Assembly (NCBI RefSeq): GCF_004217615.1
Contig: NZ_SHLD01000001.1
Span: 7,203,143 to 7,267,142 of the forward strand
Source of the DNA: Micromonospora kangleipakensis
GTDB lineage: Bacteria; Actinomycetota; Actinomycetes; Mycobacteriales; Micromonosporaceae
DNA length: 64,000 bases
Reading direction: 5' to 3'
Shown: positions 25,391 to 33,739 of the stretch, in pieces
Layout of the letters: the number at the start of each line of letters is the position of its first letter
Numbering within the stretch: the stretch's first letter is position 1
Notes under the pieces: model-generated
Told to the model about the DNA's origin: nothing
What the model saw: the letters and a program-made list of their open reading frames with translations, nothing else
Database searches by the model: none
Position numbers and translations under genes: made by a program

Positions 25391-26478
25391 TGGCCGACGA
25401 ACTGGCCGGCTTCACGATCGGGGTCACCGCGGACCGGCGGCGGGACGAGCTGGCCGCGCTGCTCCAGCGGCGCGGCGCCCGGGTGGTGCTCGCCCCGGCG
25501 CTGCGGATCGTGCCGCTGGCCGACGACACCGACCTGCGCGAGGCCACCCGGGCCTGCCTCGACCGACCGCCGGACATCCTGATGGCGAACACCGGCATCG
25601 GGATGCGGGGCTGGCTGGAGGCGGCCGAGGGCTGGGGGCTGGCCGAATCGCTGCGCTCGGTGCTCGGCCAGTCGTACGTGGTGGCCCGTGGGCCCAAGGC
25701 GCGCGGCGCGATCCGGGCCGCCGGCCTGCACGACCAGTGGTCGCCGGCCTCGGAGAGCTGCGAGGAGGTGGTGGAGCACCTGCGCCGGCGCGGGGTGGCC
25801 GGGCAGGTCATCGCGATGCAGCTGCACGGCGACCGGCAGCCGGAGTGCACCGCCGCGCTGGAGGACGCGGGGGCCACGGTGATCGAGGTGCCGGTCTACC
25901 GCTGGGCCGCGCCGACCGACCCGGCGCCGCTGCACCGGCTGATCGACCTGGTCGCCGGCCGGCTGGTGGACGCGGTCACGTTCACCTCCGCCCCGGCGGC
26001 GGAGGCCCTGCTGCGGGCGGCCGGGGACCGCACCGAGACGGTGCTGGAGGCGCTCCGCGGCGACGTGCTGGCCGGCTGCGTCGGCGCGGTCACCGCGGAG
26101 CCGCTGGTCCGGCGGGGGGTGCCGGTGAGCGCGCCGAGCCGGGCCCGGCTCGGCGCGCTGGTCCGCACGATCGTCGACGAGCTGCCGCGCCGGACGGTGA
26201 GCGTCAAGGCCGCCGGTCACCTGCTCACCCTGCGCGGGCACGCGGCCGTGGTCGACGGGGAGCTGCGCCCGCTGGCGCCGGCCCCGATGGCGGTGCTGCG
26301 GGCGCTGGCCCGGACCCCGGGCCGGGTGCTGTCGCGGACCGCCCTGCTCCGGACGCTCCCCCGGGGCGCCGACGAGCACGCGGTGGAGATGGCCGTGGCC
26401 CGGCTGCGGGCCGGTCTGCGCGCCCCGCGCGTGGTGCAGACCGTCGTCAAGCGCGGCTACCGGCTCCGGGTGGAATAA
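25390..26478 (+). CDS. uroporphyrinogen-III synthase-like domain fused to winged-helix DNA-binding domain (NnaR type)
   Basis: 362 residues. Residues about 5-260 form a HemD-like fold (FTIGVTADRRRDELAALLQRRGA, VDAVTFTSAPAAEALL). The last 100 residues form an OmpR-type winged helix with APMAVLRALARTPGRVLSRTALL and ending VVQTVVKRGYRLRVE. This architecture is that of NnaR in Streptomyces and Rv0260c in mycobacteria, linked to nitrate/nitrite assimilation. Siroheme for NirB needs uroporphyrinogen III, so an enzymatic role is possible, but the fused DNA-binding domain favours a regulator. It is the last gene of the nas/nir operon. Confidence 0.88.
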   Translation: MADELAGFTIGVTADRRRDELAALLQRRGARVVLAPALRIVPLADDTDLREATRACLDRPPDILMANTGIGMRGWLEAAEGWGLAESLRSVLGQSYVVARGPKARGAIRAAGLHDQWSPASESCEEVVEHLRRRGVAGQVIAMQLHGDRQPECTAALEDAGATVIEVPVYRWAAPTDPAPLHRLIDLVAGRLVDAVTFTSAPAAEALLRAAGDRTETVLEALRGDVLAGCVGAVTAEPLVRRGVPVSAPSRARLGALVRTIVDELPRRTVSVKAAGHLLTLRGHAAVVDGELRPLAPAPMAVLRALARTPGRVLSRTALLRTLPRGADEHAVEMAVARLRAGLRAPRVVQTVVKRGYRLRVE

Positions 26479-26494
26479 GCCGGAGGGGCCCTGC

Positions 26495-26524
26495 GGCGCC
26501 GTCTCCGGTGGCGGAGGCGGCGCC
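26495..26524. terminator. hairpin closing the nas/nir operon
   Basis: GGCGCCGTCTCC pairs with GGAGGCGGCGCC (one G-T pair) across a six-base loop. It lies between the convergent HemD/wHTH gene and cvnD. Confidence 0.75.
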
Positions 26525-26568
26525 ATGTCGACACGTACCCGGACCGCCCCGCACCGGGGCAGACTGCG

Positions 26569-27192
26569 TCAGCCGACCGGGGTCGGGAAGCCGCGGCCGT
26601 GCTCGGCCTGGAGGCGGAGCATGGCGTGCTCGACGACCGTCACCAGCACCTGCTTGACCGAGTCCCGCTGCCGCGCGTCGCACATCACCAGCGGCACGTC
26701 CGGCGAGATCGCCAGCGCCTCGCGGACCTCCTCCAGCTCGTAGTGCGGCGCGTCGTCGAACCGGTTCAGCGCCACCACGTACGGCAGGTTGCGGTTCTCG
26801 AAGTAGTCGAGCGGGGCGAAGGCGTCGGTGATCCGCCGGGTGTCGACCAGCACCGCGGCGCCCACCGCGCCCCGGATGATCTCGTCCCACATGAACCAGA
26901 AGCGGGTCTGGCCCGGCGTGCCGAAGAGGTAGAGGATCAGGTCCTGGGCCATGGTGATCCGGCCGAAGTCCATGGCGACCGTGGTGGTCTCCTTGCCGGG
27001 CACCTTCGACGGATCGTCGATGCCCACCCCGGCGGCCGTCATCAACGCCTCGGTGGTCAGCGGAGTGATCTCGGAGATCGCTCCGACCAGGGTCGTCTTG
27101 CCGACGCCGAAGCCACCCGCGACCACGATCTTCGCGGAGATGATCTCCCGGCTGCGGCGCGCCCCGGCGGGGTCATAATTCGCGAAGTCCAC
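26569..27192 (-). CDS. conservon small GTPase-like protein (CvnD type)
   Basis: 207 residues. The P-loop is VVAGGFGVGKTT, switch II-like LFGTPGQTRFWFMWDEI, and the base-recognition motif ALNRFDD. A conserved TAAGVGIDD segment follows the P-loop, as in actinobacterial CvnD proteins. It would act as a nucleotide switch at the membrane-associated Cvn complex. The GTG start overlaps the end of the cvnC-type gene by 20 bases. It is the last gene of the four-gene conservon. Confidence 0.93.
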   Translation of the reverse strand: MDFANYDPAGARRSREIISAKIVVAGGFGVGKTTLVGAISEITPLTTEALMTAAGVGIDDPSKVPGKETTTVAMDFGRITMAQDLILYLFGTPGQTRFWFMWDEIIRGAVGAAVLVDTRRITDAFAPLDYFENRNLPYVVALNRFDDAPHYELEEVREALAISPDVPLVMCDARQRDSVKQVLVTVVEHAMLRLQAEHGRGFPTPVG

Positions 27193-27535
27193 TTAGCACC
27201 CTTCCAAGCAGGTTCATCCGCTCCTCGAATCCCTCGGCGGGAGCGGCGGTGTGTAGCGTCAGCAGGCCCTCGGCCACCATGTCGGCGACCAGCACCCGGG
27301 CGACGCCCAGCGGCATCCGGGTGTACGCGGCGACCTCCGCGAGTGACTGTGCCCGGCCCTCGCAGACCGTGGCGATGCGGTGCTTGTCGTGCCCGGCGAA
27401 CCGCGCCTCGGCCACCTGGGTGGGTGTGCACGACAGCACCGCCTCCAGGGCGATGTTCTGCAGCGGCTCGGTGCGGCCACGGGTGACCGCGTACGGTCGC
27501 ACCAGCGCGCCGCGCGGGTCCCGCCGTGGTTCCAT
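27173..27535 (-). CDS. conservon DUF742 protein (CvnC type)
   Basis: 120 residues. LVRPYAVTRGRTEP is the DUF742 signature. A winged-helix-like body follows (SLAEVAAYTRMPLGVARVLVADMVAEGLLTLH). In conservons this protein links the roadblock protein and the GTPase. GGGAGG lies about ten bases before the ATG. In the short gap to cvnB there is a GGAGCCGG/CCGGCTCC hairpin (27559-27575) that could tune expression of the downstream pair. Confidence 0.92.
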   Translation of the reverse strand: MEPRRDPRGALVRPYAVTRGRTEPLQNIALEAVLSCTPTQVAEARFAGHDKHRIATVCEGRAQSLAEVAAYTRMPLGVARVLVADMVAEGLLTLHTAAPAEGFEERMNLLGRVLSGLREL

Positions 27536-27601
27536 CTCGCGATCACCTCCCTCCGTACGGAGCCGGTCCGGCTCCGGATCACCAAGTCACGCCGGCCCCG
27601 G

Positions 27602-28009
27602 TCAGGACCGGACGGCGTCCCGGGGCAGCGGCACCAGGGCCGCACCCACCCGCTCCACCAGCAGCGCCATCTCGTAGCCCACCTGGCCGACGTCGCAGCT
27701 GCGCGCGGCGAGCACCGCCATCGACGAGCCGTCGCTGATCGACATCAGGAACAGGTATCCGCTGTCCATCTCGATCACGGTCTGGAGCACTCCGCCCGCG
27801 CTGAACATCCGCGCCGCACCCTCGGTCAGGCTCACCACGCCGGACGTGATCGCGGCGAGCTGGTCCGCCCGGTCCCCGGGCAGGTCCCGGGAGGAGGCGA
27901 GCAACAGCCCGTCCGCGGACACCGCCACCACGTGGGCGATGCCCGCCACGCTGTCAGCGAAGTTGGTGAGCAGCCAACCCATGTCCTGCATGGCCGCTGG
28001 CCTGTTCAT
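27602..28009 (-). CDS. roadblock/LC7 domain protein (CvnB type)
   Basis: 135 residues. The roadblock fold is recognised from LGWLLTNFADSVAGI-like opening and VVAVSADGLLLASSRDL, GVLQTVIEMDSGYLFLMSISDGSSMAVLA. This resembles MglB, the regulator of small GTPases, and CvnB proteins. It probably bridges the sensor kinase and the CvnD GTPase. Its ATG overlaps the cvnA stop (ATGA). Confidence 0.93.
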   Translation of the reverse strand: MNRPAAMQDMGWLLTNFADSVAGIAHVVAVSADGLLLASSRDLPGDRADQLAAITSGVVSLTEGAARMFSAGGVLQTVIEMDSGYLFLMSISDGSSMAVLAARSCDVGQVGYEMALLVERVGAALVPLPRDAVRS

Positions 28010-31000
28010 CGGTTCGTCTCCTTGATCGAGGTGCTGTTCAGGTCCGCGCCGGCCGTCCGACCCCGCTGCACACCGCGGTGGTAGGCCGACAGCAGGCCGC
28101 GTACTTCGTCGGGCGTGCGCCGGCTCTGGGGCCGGCCCCCCTTCGGCTCGATGCCGCCGGGGACGAGCTGGGCCTGCGGCACCCGCTTCGGCAGACCGGA
28201 GCGGGTGGTCCCGCCGGTGGTCGGCTCGGCGGCCCGGGTCGCCCGCGACCAGCCGTCGTCGGCCGCCGTCCGCCAGGCGTCCGGGTCCACCGCAGGCGGC
28301 GCCGACGCCGGCGCGGAGACCGGTGGCACGGGCGGGGGTGCGGCCGCGGCGGGCGGCGCGGACGACGCCGACGGCGGGGTGTACGGCGGCGGCGACGAGG
28401 CCAGGCCCGACGCCTGGGCGCCCGGGGTACGGGTCGGCAGCGGCGGCCGCGACGCTGCGGCGACCGGCTGCTGCGCGCCCGGGGCCGGGTCGTCGTCGAA
28501 CCGGGGCCGGGTGAAGATCGTCGTCTCGTCGTCACCGTGGGAGCGGAACCAGACCGCCTCCATCTCCCGGAAGATCGGCGCCTCGGCCGGCTGTTCCGGC
28601 CGGGCGACCACCGGGGCGGCCGGGGGCGGAGCCACCGGCGCCGGCGGCGTCAGGGGCGACAACGGGGCCGGGCCGGCCGCGGCGGCGCCGCCAAGCCCCG
28701 CGATCGGACCCACCGGCAGCCCCGAGGTGCCCGGACCGGCGATCTCCCCGCCCGAGGTCCGCTTCGGCAGCGGGTCGATGGCGGGGTAGGCGACGGTGGG
28801 CGTACCGACCGAGAGGCCGCCGCTGGAGACGGGGGCCGGCGGCGGGGGCGCGGCCGGCGTGGTGGCCGGCATGGTGGGCAGGCTCGGCAGCGCGCCGGTG
28901 GAGCCGCCCACCTGCACCGCGGGGCCGGGGTCCCGCGCCTCGGTCGGCCCCTGCCAGCGCGCCGGCGCGGGCGTCGCGGTATGCCACTGATCGGTCAGGG
29001 TGGCCGCGGCGGTACGCCCGGCGACGGCCAGCGGGTCGGCGTGGCCGACCGGGGAGAGCGGCGCCTGCTCGACGGCCAGCGGCTGGCGTGGCCGGGCCAG
29101 CGGCGCCGGGTCGTGGCCCCGGCTGGCCGGCAGCACCACCGTGGAGTTCGGCAGGGTCACCTGGGCGACCGTCCCGCCCTCCACGTTGCGCCGCAGCTCG
29201 ACGCGGATGCCGTAGCGGGAGGCGAGCCGACTCACCACGGCGAGGCCCATCAGCCGGAACGCGGCCACGTCCACCGTCGGCGGGGCGGCCAGCCGCCGGT
29301 TCAGCGAGTCGAACTGCTCGTCGGTGAGGCCCAGACCGCGGTCCTCCACCTGGATCAGCACGTAGTCCCGGATCCGCCGGCCGTCGGCCACCACGGTGGT
29401 GTTCGGCGGGGAGAACCGGGTGGCGTTGTCCAGCAGCTCGGCGACCAGCCGGACCACGTCGTTGACCGCGTGCGCGGAGACCGAGACGTCGGTGTCGACC
29501 GTGCCGAACTCGATACGGTTGTAGAGCTCCACCTCGGACTGGGCGGCCCGCAGCACGTCCACCAGGAGCGCGTCGTCGCGGCGCGGCACGGCCGAGTCGG
29601 CCCCGGCCAGCACCAGCAGGTTCTCGTCGTTGCGGCGCATCCGGGTGGCCAGGTGGTCGAGCTCGAAGAGCTGGGCGAGGCGCTTCGGGTCCTCCTCGCC
29701 GCGCTCGATCGCGTCCAGCTCGCCGATCATCCGGTCGACCAGGGTCTGACTGCGCCGGGCCAGGTTGAGGAACATGGCCGAGACGCTGGTACGTAGCGCG
29801 GCCTGCTCGGCCGCCACCCGGACGGCCTCCCGGTGCACCACGTTGAAGGCCACCGCCACCTGGCCGACCTCGTCGCGATTGCTGAGCTGGATCGGGTCCC
29901 GGACCTGCTGGACGATCTCCTCCACCCCGCCGTCGCCGATGGCGCCGATGTTCTGCAGGCGGCTGACCGCCTCCGGCAGGTCGTGGTTGGCCACCGCCAG
30001 GGCACCCTCCCGCAGCCGGCGCAGCGAGTGGTTGAGCGAGCGGGCGAGCACCACGGCGAGGGTCACCGCGATGAGCAGGGTGAGCAGCACGAGCGCCGTC
30101 TCGACGACCGCCTGCCGGAGGACCTCCGTACGCGCCGCGTCGGCGTCGGCCAAGAGCCGGTCCTGGAGCTGGATCTCGGCCCACCGCATCAGGTCGTTCA
30201 CCGCGCCGATGGCGGCGGAGGCGTCGTCCCGGGTAACCAGTGGGCGCTGCCCGACCGACCGGGACAGGTCGGCCGCGACCCGGTCGGAGAGCTGCACCGC
30301 GTCGCCGGACACCATGCTGTCGACCAGGCTCCGCTGCTCCGGCTCGGCGGCGCGCGAGAAGGAGAGCAGCGCCTCCTGCTGGCTGGTCAGGGTCGCCACG
30401 AAGGAGGAGAACTGCTCCTCGTCGAGCCGCCCGGAGGCCAGCGCGGTGAAGGCCACCGCCTGCTCCTCGGCGACCGCCGCCTTGGCGTGGGCGAAGGCGG
30501 CCACCGCCCGGCGGGCGTCGGCCAGACTCTCCCCGCCGGACTGCTGGGCGAGGGTGTCGCCGTACGAGACGAGGTCGGTCAGGATGATGCCGTAACGCAG
30601 GCTCGCCTCGGCCACCGGCATCTGCTGCCGGTCCAGCACCTCCTGCCGGGTGCCGTTCAACGTCGCCAGGTGGTCGTCGATGACCTTGAGCCGGTCCCGG
30701 ACCGAGGCCGGCAGCTCGCCGAGCTGGCCGCGCTCCTCCCGGTACGCCGTGACCCGCTCGTCGGTGCGGCGGACCCGCAGGTTGTAGTCGTCCGGCTTCT
30801 GGTCGGGCGCGGCCAGGTAGACGGCGGCGGCCATCCGCTCCTTGTGCAGGTCCTGGCCGAGCGCCGAGATGTCGATCGAGAGCGCGGTGAGGGAGCGGAT
30901 CCGGGTGGCGTCGTAGGCACCCTCACCGACCGAGACGAGTCGGACAGTCGCCAGTGCGATGACAGCGGCGACCGGGACGACCAGGATGAGGGCGAGCTTG

Positions 31001-31098
31001 GAGCGGATCCGCGCGTCCCGCAGCCGGGGCAGCCGCCGTCGCCGGTTCCGCAGGTCGGCACCGGGGCTCTCGGGCAGGGTCGTAGGTCCGGTGCTCAC
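28006..31098 (-). CDS. conservon sensor histidine kinase with NIT-type extracellular sensor (CvnA type)
   Basis: 1030 residues from the GTG preceded by GGAGG. Membrane helices lie at about 34-56 and 331-353. The region between them is helical and fits the nitrate/nitrite-sensing (NIT) domain class. A HAMP-like linker (354-435) leads to the putative phosphoacceptor helix FELDHLATRMRRNDENLLVLAG (His482). ATP-binding motifs are ELLDNATRFSPP (554-565) and VEDRGLGLT (585-592). Residues 660-1030 are Pro/Ala-rich and probably disordered. It is the first gene of the conservon, divergent from a solute-binding lipoprotein gene. Ligand is not proven by the NIT name. Confidence 0.93.
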   Translation of the reverse strand: MSTGPTTLPESPGADLRNRRRRLPRLRDARIRSKLALILVVPVAAVIALATVRLVSVGEGAYDATRIRSLTALSIDISALGQDLHKERMAAAVYLAAPDQKPDDYNLRVRRTDERVTAYREERGQLGELPASVRDRLKVIDDHLATLNGTRQEVLDRQQMPVAEASLRYGIILTDLVSYGDTLAQQSGGESLADARRAVAAFAHAKAAVAEEQAVAFTALASGRLDEEQFSSFVATLTSQQEALLSFSRAAEPEQRSLVDSMVSGDAVQLSDRVAADLSRSVGQRPLVTRDDASAAIGAVNDLMRWAEIQLQDRLLADADAARTEVLRQAVVETALVLLTLLIAVTLAVVLARSLNHSLRRLREGALAVANHDLPEAVSRLQNIGAIGDGGVEEIVQQVRDPIQLSNRDEVGQVAVAFNVVHREAVRVAAEQAALRTSVSAMFLNLARRSQTLVDRMIGELDAIERGEEDPKRLAQLFELDHLATRMRRNDENLLVLAGADSAVPRRDDALLVDVLRAAQSEVELYNRIEFGTVDTDVSVSAHAVNDVVRLVAELLDNATRFSPPNTTVVADGRRIRDYVLIQVEDRGLGLTDEQFDSLNRRLAAPPTVDVAAFRLMGLAVVSRLASRYGIRVELRRNVEGGTVAQVTLPNSTVVLPASRGHDPAPLARPRQPLAVEQAPLSPVGHADPLAVAGRTAAATLTDQWHTATPAPARWQGPTEARDPGPAVQVGGSTGALPSLPTMPATTPAAPPPPAPVSSGGLSVGTPTVAYPAIDPLPKRTSGGEIAGPGTSGLPVGPIAGLGGAAAAGPAPLSPLTPPAPVAPPPAAPVVARPEQPAEAPIFREMEAVWFRSHGDDETTIFTRPRFDDDPAPGAQQPVAAASRPPLPTRTPGAQASGLASSPPPYTPPSASSAPPAAAAPPPVPPVSAPASAPPAVDPDAWRTAADDGWSRATRAAEPTTGGTTRSGLPKRVPQAQLVPGGIEPKGGRPQSRRTPDEVRGLLSAYHRGVQRGRTAGADLNSTSIKETNR

Positions 31099-31543
31099 GA
31101 CATCGCCTCCGTCGTTTCTTCCACGCCTGACCCGCCGACCCGTGCCTGGTGCAGCGGCCAGCGCCACGCGCGGCACGGCCGCGATTTCATCAGAGAAGAT
31201 CCCGTTTGGGAAGCCGCAGTGAGGCAGGAAACGGTCGGCGGGCACTCAAGCCGGTCTCCGGTCAACTATTACCTTCATTTCCCCAGCCCTCTGAACAGGG
31301 CATGTACATCCTGAGTGGTCGGCGGACGCTGCAAAGTGAGCGACGGTAAACATTCGATGTCCCCACCATGTGAGATGAGTGTCCCGAAACAGCTCCCGGC
31401 TTCCGCGCTTGACCCCAGGGCCCCGCGTTGGCAAGGTTTTGCAGGCTTCGCGCACACCGTACGGCAGACCAATCCCGTTCTCCACTGAGGACGGACAAGC
31501 GGCGGTGATCGGGCATAGCCCGCGCCGCACCTGGAGGACTGAG
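31099..31543. other. 445-bp divergent intergenic region
   Basis: This region separates cvnA from the divergent lipoprotein gene and is less GC-rich than its flanks, especially 31240-31390. It should hold promoters for both transcripts. The plus-strand frame stays open from 31379, but codon usage does not become coding-like until the TTG at 31544. No riboswitch or clear operator was recognised. Confidence 0.5.
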
Positions 31544-32725
31544 TTGAGCCCCATCCGCTCCGCGAGCATCGCGGCGCTCGCATCGGCCGTGCTGGCCACC
31601 ACGCTCACCGGCTGCCAGTTCGGCGAGGAGCAGCGGGACACCAGCCCGATCGTCATCGCCGCGGACCTCGAACTCTCCGGCGCCTCGGCACCGGTTGGCA
31701 AGGTGTACCAACGGGCGCTGGAACTGAAGATCGAGCAGTTGAACTCCTCCGGCGCGCTGGGTGGCCGGAAGATCGAGTTCAAGGTGAAGGACAACCGCTC
31801 GGACGCCGCCGAATCCTTGCGCAACATCAACGATTTCAGCAACGACTCCAACGTCAGCGCCATCATCATGGGCGGCTGCAACGAATGCGCGGTAGGTGCC
31901 GTACGCACGATCGGCGAGAAGCGCATTCCGACGATCGCACTCGCCGCCGCCGGCGCCGTCACCGAGCCGGTCGCCCAGCGCCGGTACGTCTTCAAGCTGG
32001 CCCCCAACGCGGCCGACAGCGCCGGCGCGCTCACCACCGAGTTGACCCGCCGCAACATCCGCAAGGTGGCCGTGCTGCACAGCGCCGACAACTACGGGCA
32101 GGAGGGGCTGACCGCGCTGCGCGGCGAATTCACCAAGGCCGGCATCCGGCTGCTCCGCGCCGAGGCCGTACGCACCACCGACACCGACGTGACCAACCAG
32201 GTCGCGGCGCTGGTGGAGCCGGAGCCGCAGGCGCTGATCGTCTGGACGCCGCCGGAGCAGGCGTCGCTCGCCGCCGCCAGCGCCCGGCAGGCCAAGTTCG
32301 TCGGGTCGCTCTTCTTCGACGCGTCGGCCGCGGGCGAGCTCTTCCTCGGCGGCGCGGCGCGGACCACCGAGAAGGCGACCCTGATCTTCACCCAGACCAT
32401 GGTGATCGACGACGTCATCGCCACCACCCCGGCCAAGGCGGCCCGCCGCCAGTGGTTCCAGGACTACACCGCGCGCTTCGGCGGGTACAACGGCTTCTCG
32501 TCCTTCGCCGCGGACGCGGTCCAGCTCATCGCGAACGCCGAGCTGCGCGCCGGCGGGGAGCCCGGCCGGGTGGACCGGGACGGCCTCCGCGACGTCCTGG
32601 AGACGTCGCAGCTGGACGGCCTCTCCGGCCCGATCCGGATGACCCCGGACAACCACTCCGGCCTGATGCCTCAGGCGCTGACGACCCTGGTCGCCCGCGG
32701 CGGCCGCTGGCGCCTGGCCGGCTGA
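31544..32725 (+). CDS. branched-chain amino acid-type ABC solute-binding lipoprotein
   Basis: 393 residues with a lipoprotein signal (ALASAVLATTLTGC, Cys about residue 24). The body fits the Leu/Ile/Val-binding type I periplasmic fold: IVIAADLELSGASAPVGKVYQRALELKIEQLN, GGCNECAVGAVRTIGEKRIPTIALAAAGAVTEP and VAVLHSADNYGQEGLTAL. TTG at 31544 is chosen since GGAGGA lies seven bases upstream. No permease or ATPase gene is adjacent. Its divergent pairing with the conservon kinase suggests it may act as a ligand-presenting partner for sensing. That is inference. Confidence 0.85.
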   Translation: MSPIRSASIAALASAVLATTLTGCQFGEEQRDTSPIVIAADLELSGASAPVGKVYQRALELKIEQLNSSGALGGRKIEFKVKDNRSDAAESLRNINDFSNDSNVSAIIMGGCNECAVGAVRTIGEKRIPTIALAAAGAVTEPVAQRRYVFKLAPNAADSAGALTTELTRRNIRKVAVLHSADNYGQEGLTALRGEFTKAGIRLLRAEAVRTTDTDVTNQVAALVEPEPQALIVWTPPEQASLAAASARQAKFVGSLFFDASAAGELFLGGAARTTEKATLIFTQTMVIDDVIATTPAKAARRQWFQDYTARFGGYNGFSSFAADAVQLIANAELRAGGEPGRVDRDGLRDVLETSQLDGLSGPIRMTPDNHSGLMPQALTTLVARGGRWRLAG

Positions 32726-32732
32726 GCTCGTC

Positions 32733-32783
32733 GAGATCCTGGCGGGAAGCGGTCCCGGAAGGGCCACCTCCCGCCAGGATCTC
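32733..32783. terminator. hairpin terminator between convergent genes
   Basis: GAGATCCTGGCGGGA pairs perfectly with TCCCGCCAGGATCTC over a 21-base loop. It lies between the lipoprotein gene (ends 32725) and the permease gene (ends 32789). Confidence 0.85.
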
Positions 32784-32788
32784 CCCGG

Positions 32789-33637
32789 TCAGCGGGACGA
32801 GGTGGTGGCGCGCACCCAGGGAAGGGCGAGGCGCTCGACGAGGCCGAGGGCGGAGTAGAGCAGGATGCTCATCACCGCGATCAGCACGATCGCCGCCCAG
32901 GCCGTCGCGGTGTCCCCGATCCCGTTGTACTGGAGGATCTGGTAGCCCAGCCCCGGCTTGTCCGAGTAGAACTCCCCGATCACCGCGCCGATCGCGGCGA
33001 GCGGCATCGCCACCTTCAGCCCGACGAAGATCTGCGGCAGGGCGGCCGGGAAGCGCACCTTGCGGAACGACTGCCACCAGGAGGCGTTCAGCGACCGGGC
33101 CAGCTCGGCCAGGTCGGCCGGGGTGGTGGTCAGCCCGGTCGCGGTGGAGAGCACGATCGGGAAGAAGCAGAGCAGGAACACCATGGTCAGGATCGGCTTC
33201 TGACCCCAGCCCACCGAGACCACCAGCAGCGGGCCGAGCGCGATCTTCGGCACCGCGTTGATCGCCACCAGCAGCGGCGCGCACATCCGCTCCACCCGCC
33301 GGGAGGCGGCCAGCGCCATGCCGATCAGCACGCCGGCCACCGAGGAGAGCAGGAAGCCGAGGACGGTCATCGCGATGGTGATCCCCAGCGCCGGCAGCAG
33401 CACGTCGCTCGTCCCGGTCAGCGCGTTCCAGACCAGCTGCGGCGGCGGCAGGGACGCCGGATGGACCAGGTGCAGGCCCGACGTCACCGTCCACCAGACC
33501 GTCACCGCGATCAGCAGCCCGAGCGCCGGCAGCCCCACCGTCGCCGGGCGTACGCCGCCCCGACGCGACCCGGTCGGCTCCGGCGCGGACTGGTCCGGCG
33601 CCAGCGTCCCAGCCCGGGCCCCGGTCAACTCCGTCAA
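32789..33637 (-). CDS. ABC transporter permease, SsuC/TauC/ThiX-like
   Basis: 282 residues with about six membrane helices. The EAA-type cytoplasmic loop is ELARSLNASWWQSFRKVRFPAALPQIFVGLKVAMPLAAIGAVIGEF, characteristic of the nitrate/sulfonate/taurine/HMP permease family. It belongs with the binding protein upstream and the ATPase on the opposite strand. The substrate is not determined. A strong hairpin separates it from the binding-protein gene, which may lower permease output. Confidence 0.9.
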   Translation of the reverse strand: MTELTGARAGTLAPDQSAPEPTGSRRGGVRPATVGLPALGLLIAVTVWWTVTSGLHLVHPASLPPPQLVWNALTGTSDVLLPALGITIAMTVLGFLLSSVAGVLIGMALAASRRVERMCAPLLVAINAVPKIALGPLLVVSVGWGQKPILTMVFLLCFFPIVLSTATGLTTTPADLAELARSLNASWWQSFRKVRFPAALPQIFVGLKVAMPLAAIGAVIGEFYSDKPGLGYQILQYNGIGDTATAWAAIVLIAVMSILLYSALGLVERLALPWVRATTSSR

Positions 33638-33681
33638 CGTGTCCTCCTCTGCTCCGCCGGCCTCACGACCGGCACACGAAG

Positions 33682-33721
33682 GGGGGTGCGCCCCGCCGGA
33701 ACCCCGGCGGGCCGCACCCCC
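33682..33721 (-). terminator. strong hairpin between binding protein and permease genes
   Basis: An 18-bp stem with a single mismatch (GGGGGTGCG...CGCACCCCC) and AACC loop lies between two genes of one transporter on the same strand. It probably attenuates transcription or stabilises the upstream mRNA. Confidence 0.7.
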
Positions 33722-33739
33722 GTTGTCCGAGTCGACCGG

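Noticed and set aside
28006..31098. Calling the conservon kinase a proven nitrate sensor
   Set aside because: NIT domains occur in many actinobacterial kinases without shown nitrate binding; proximity to nas/nir is only suggestive.
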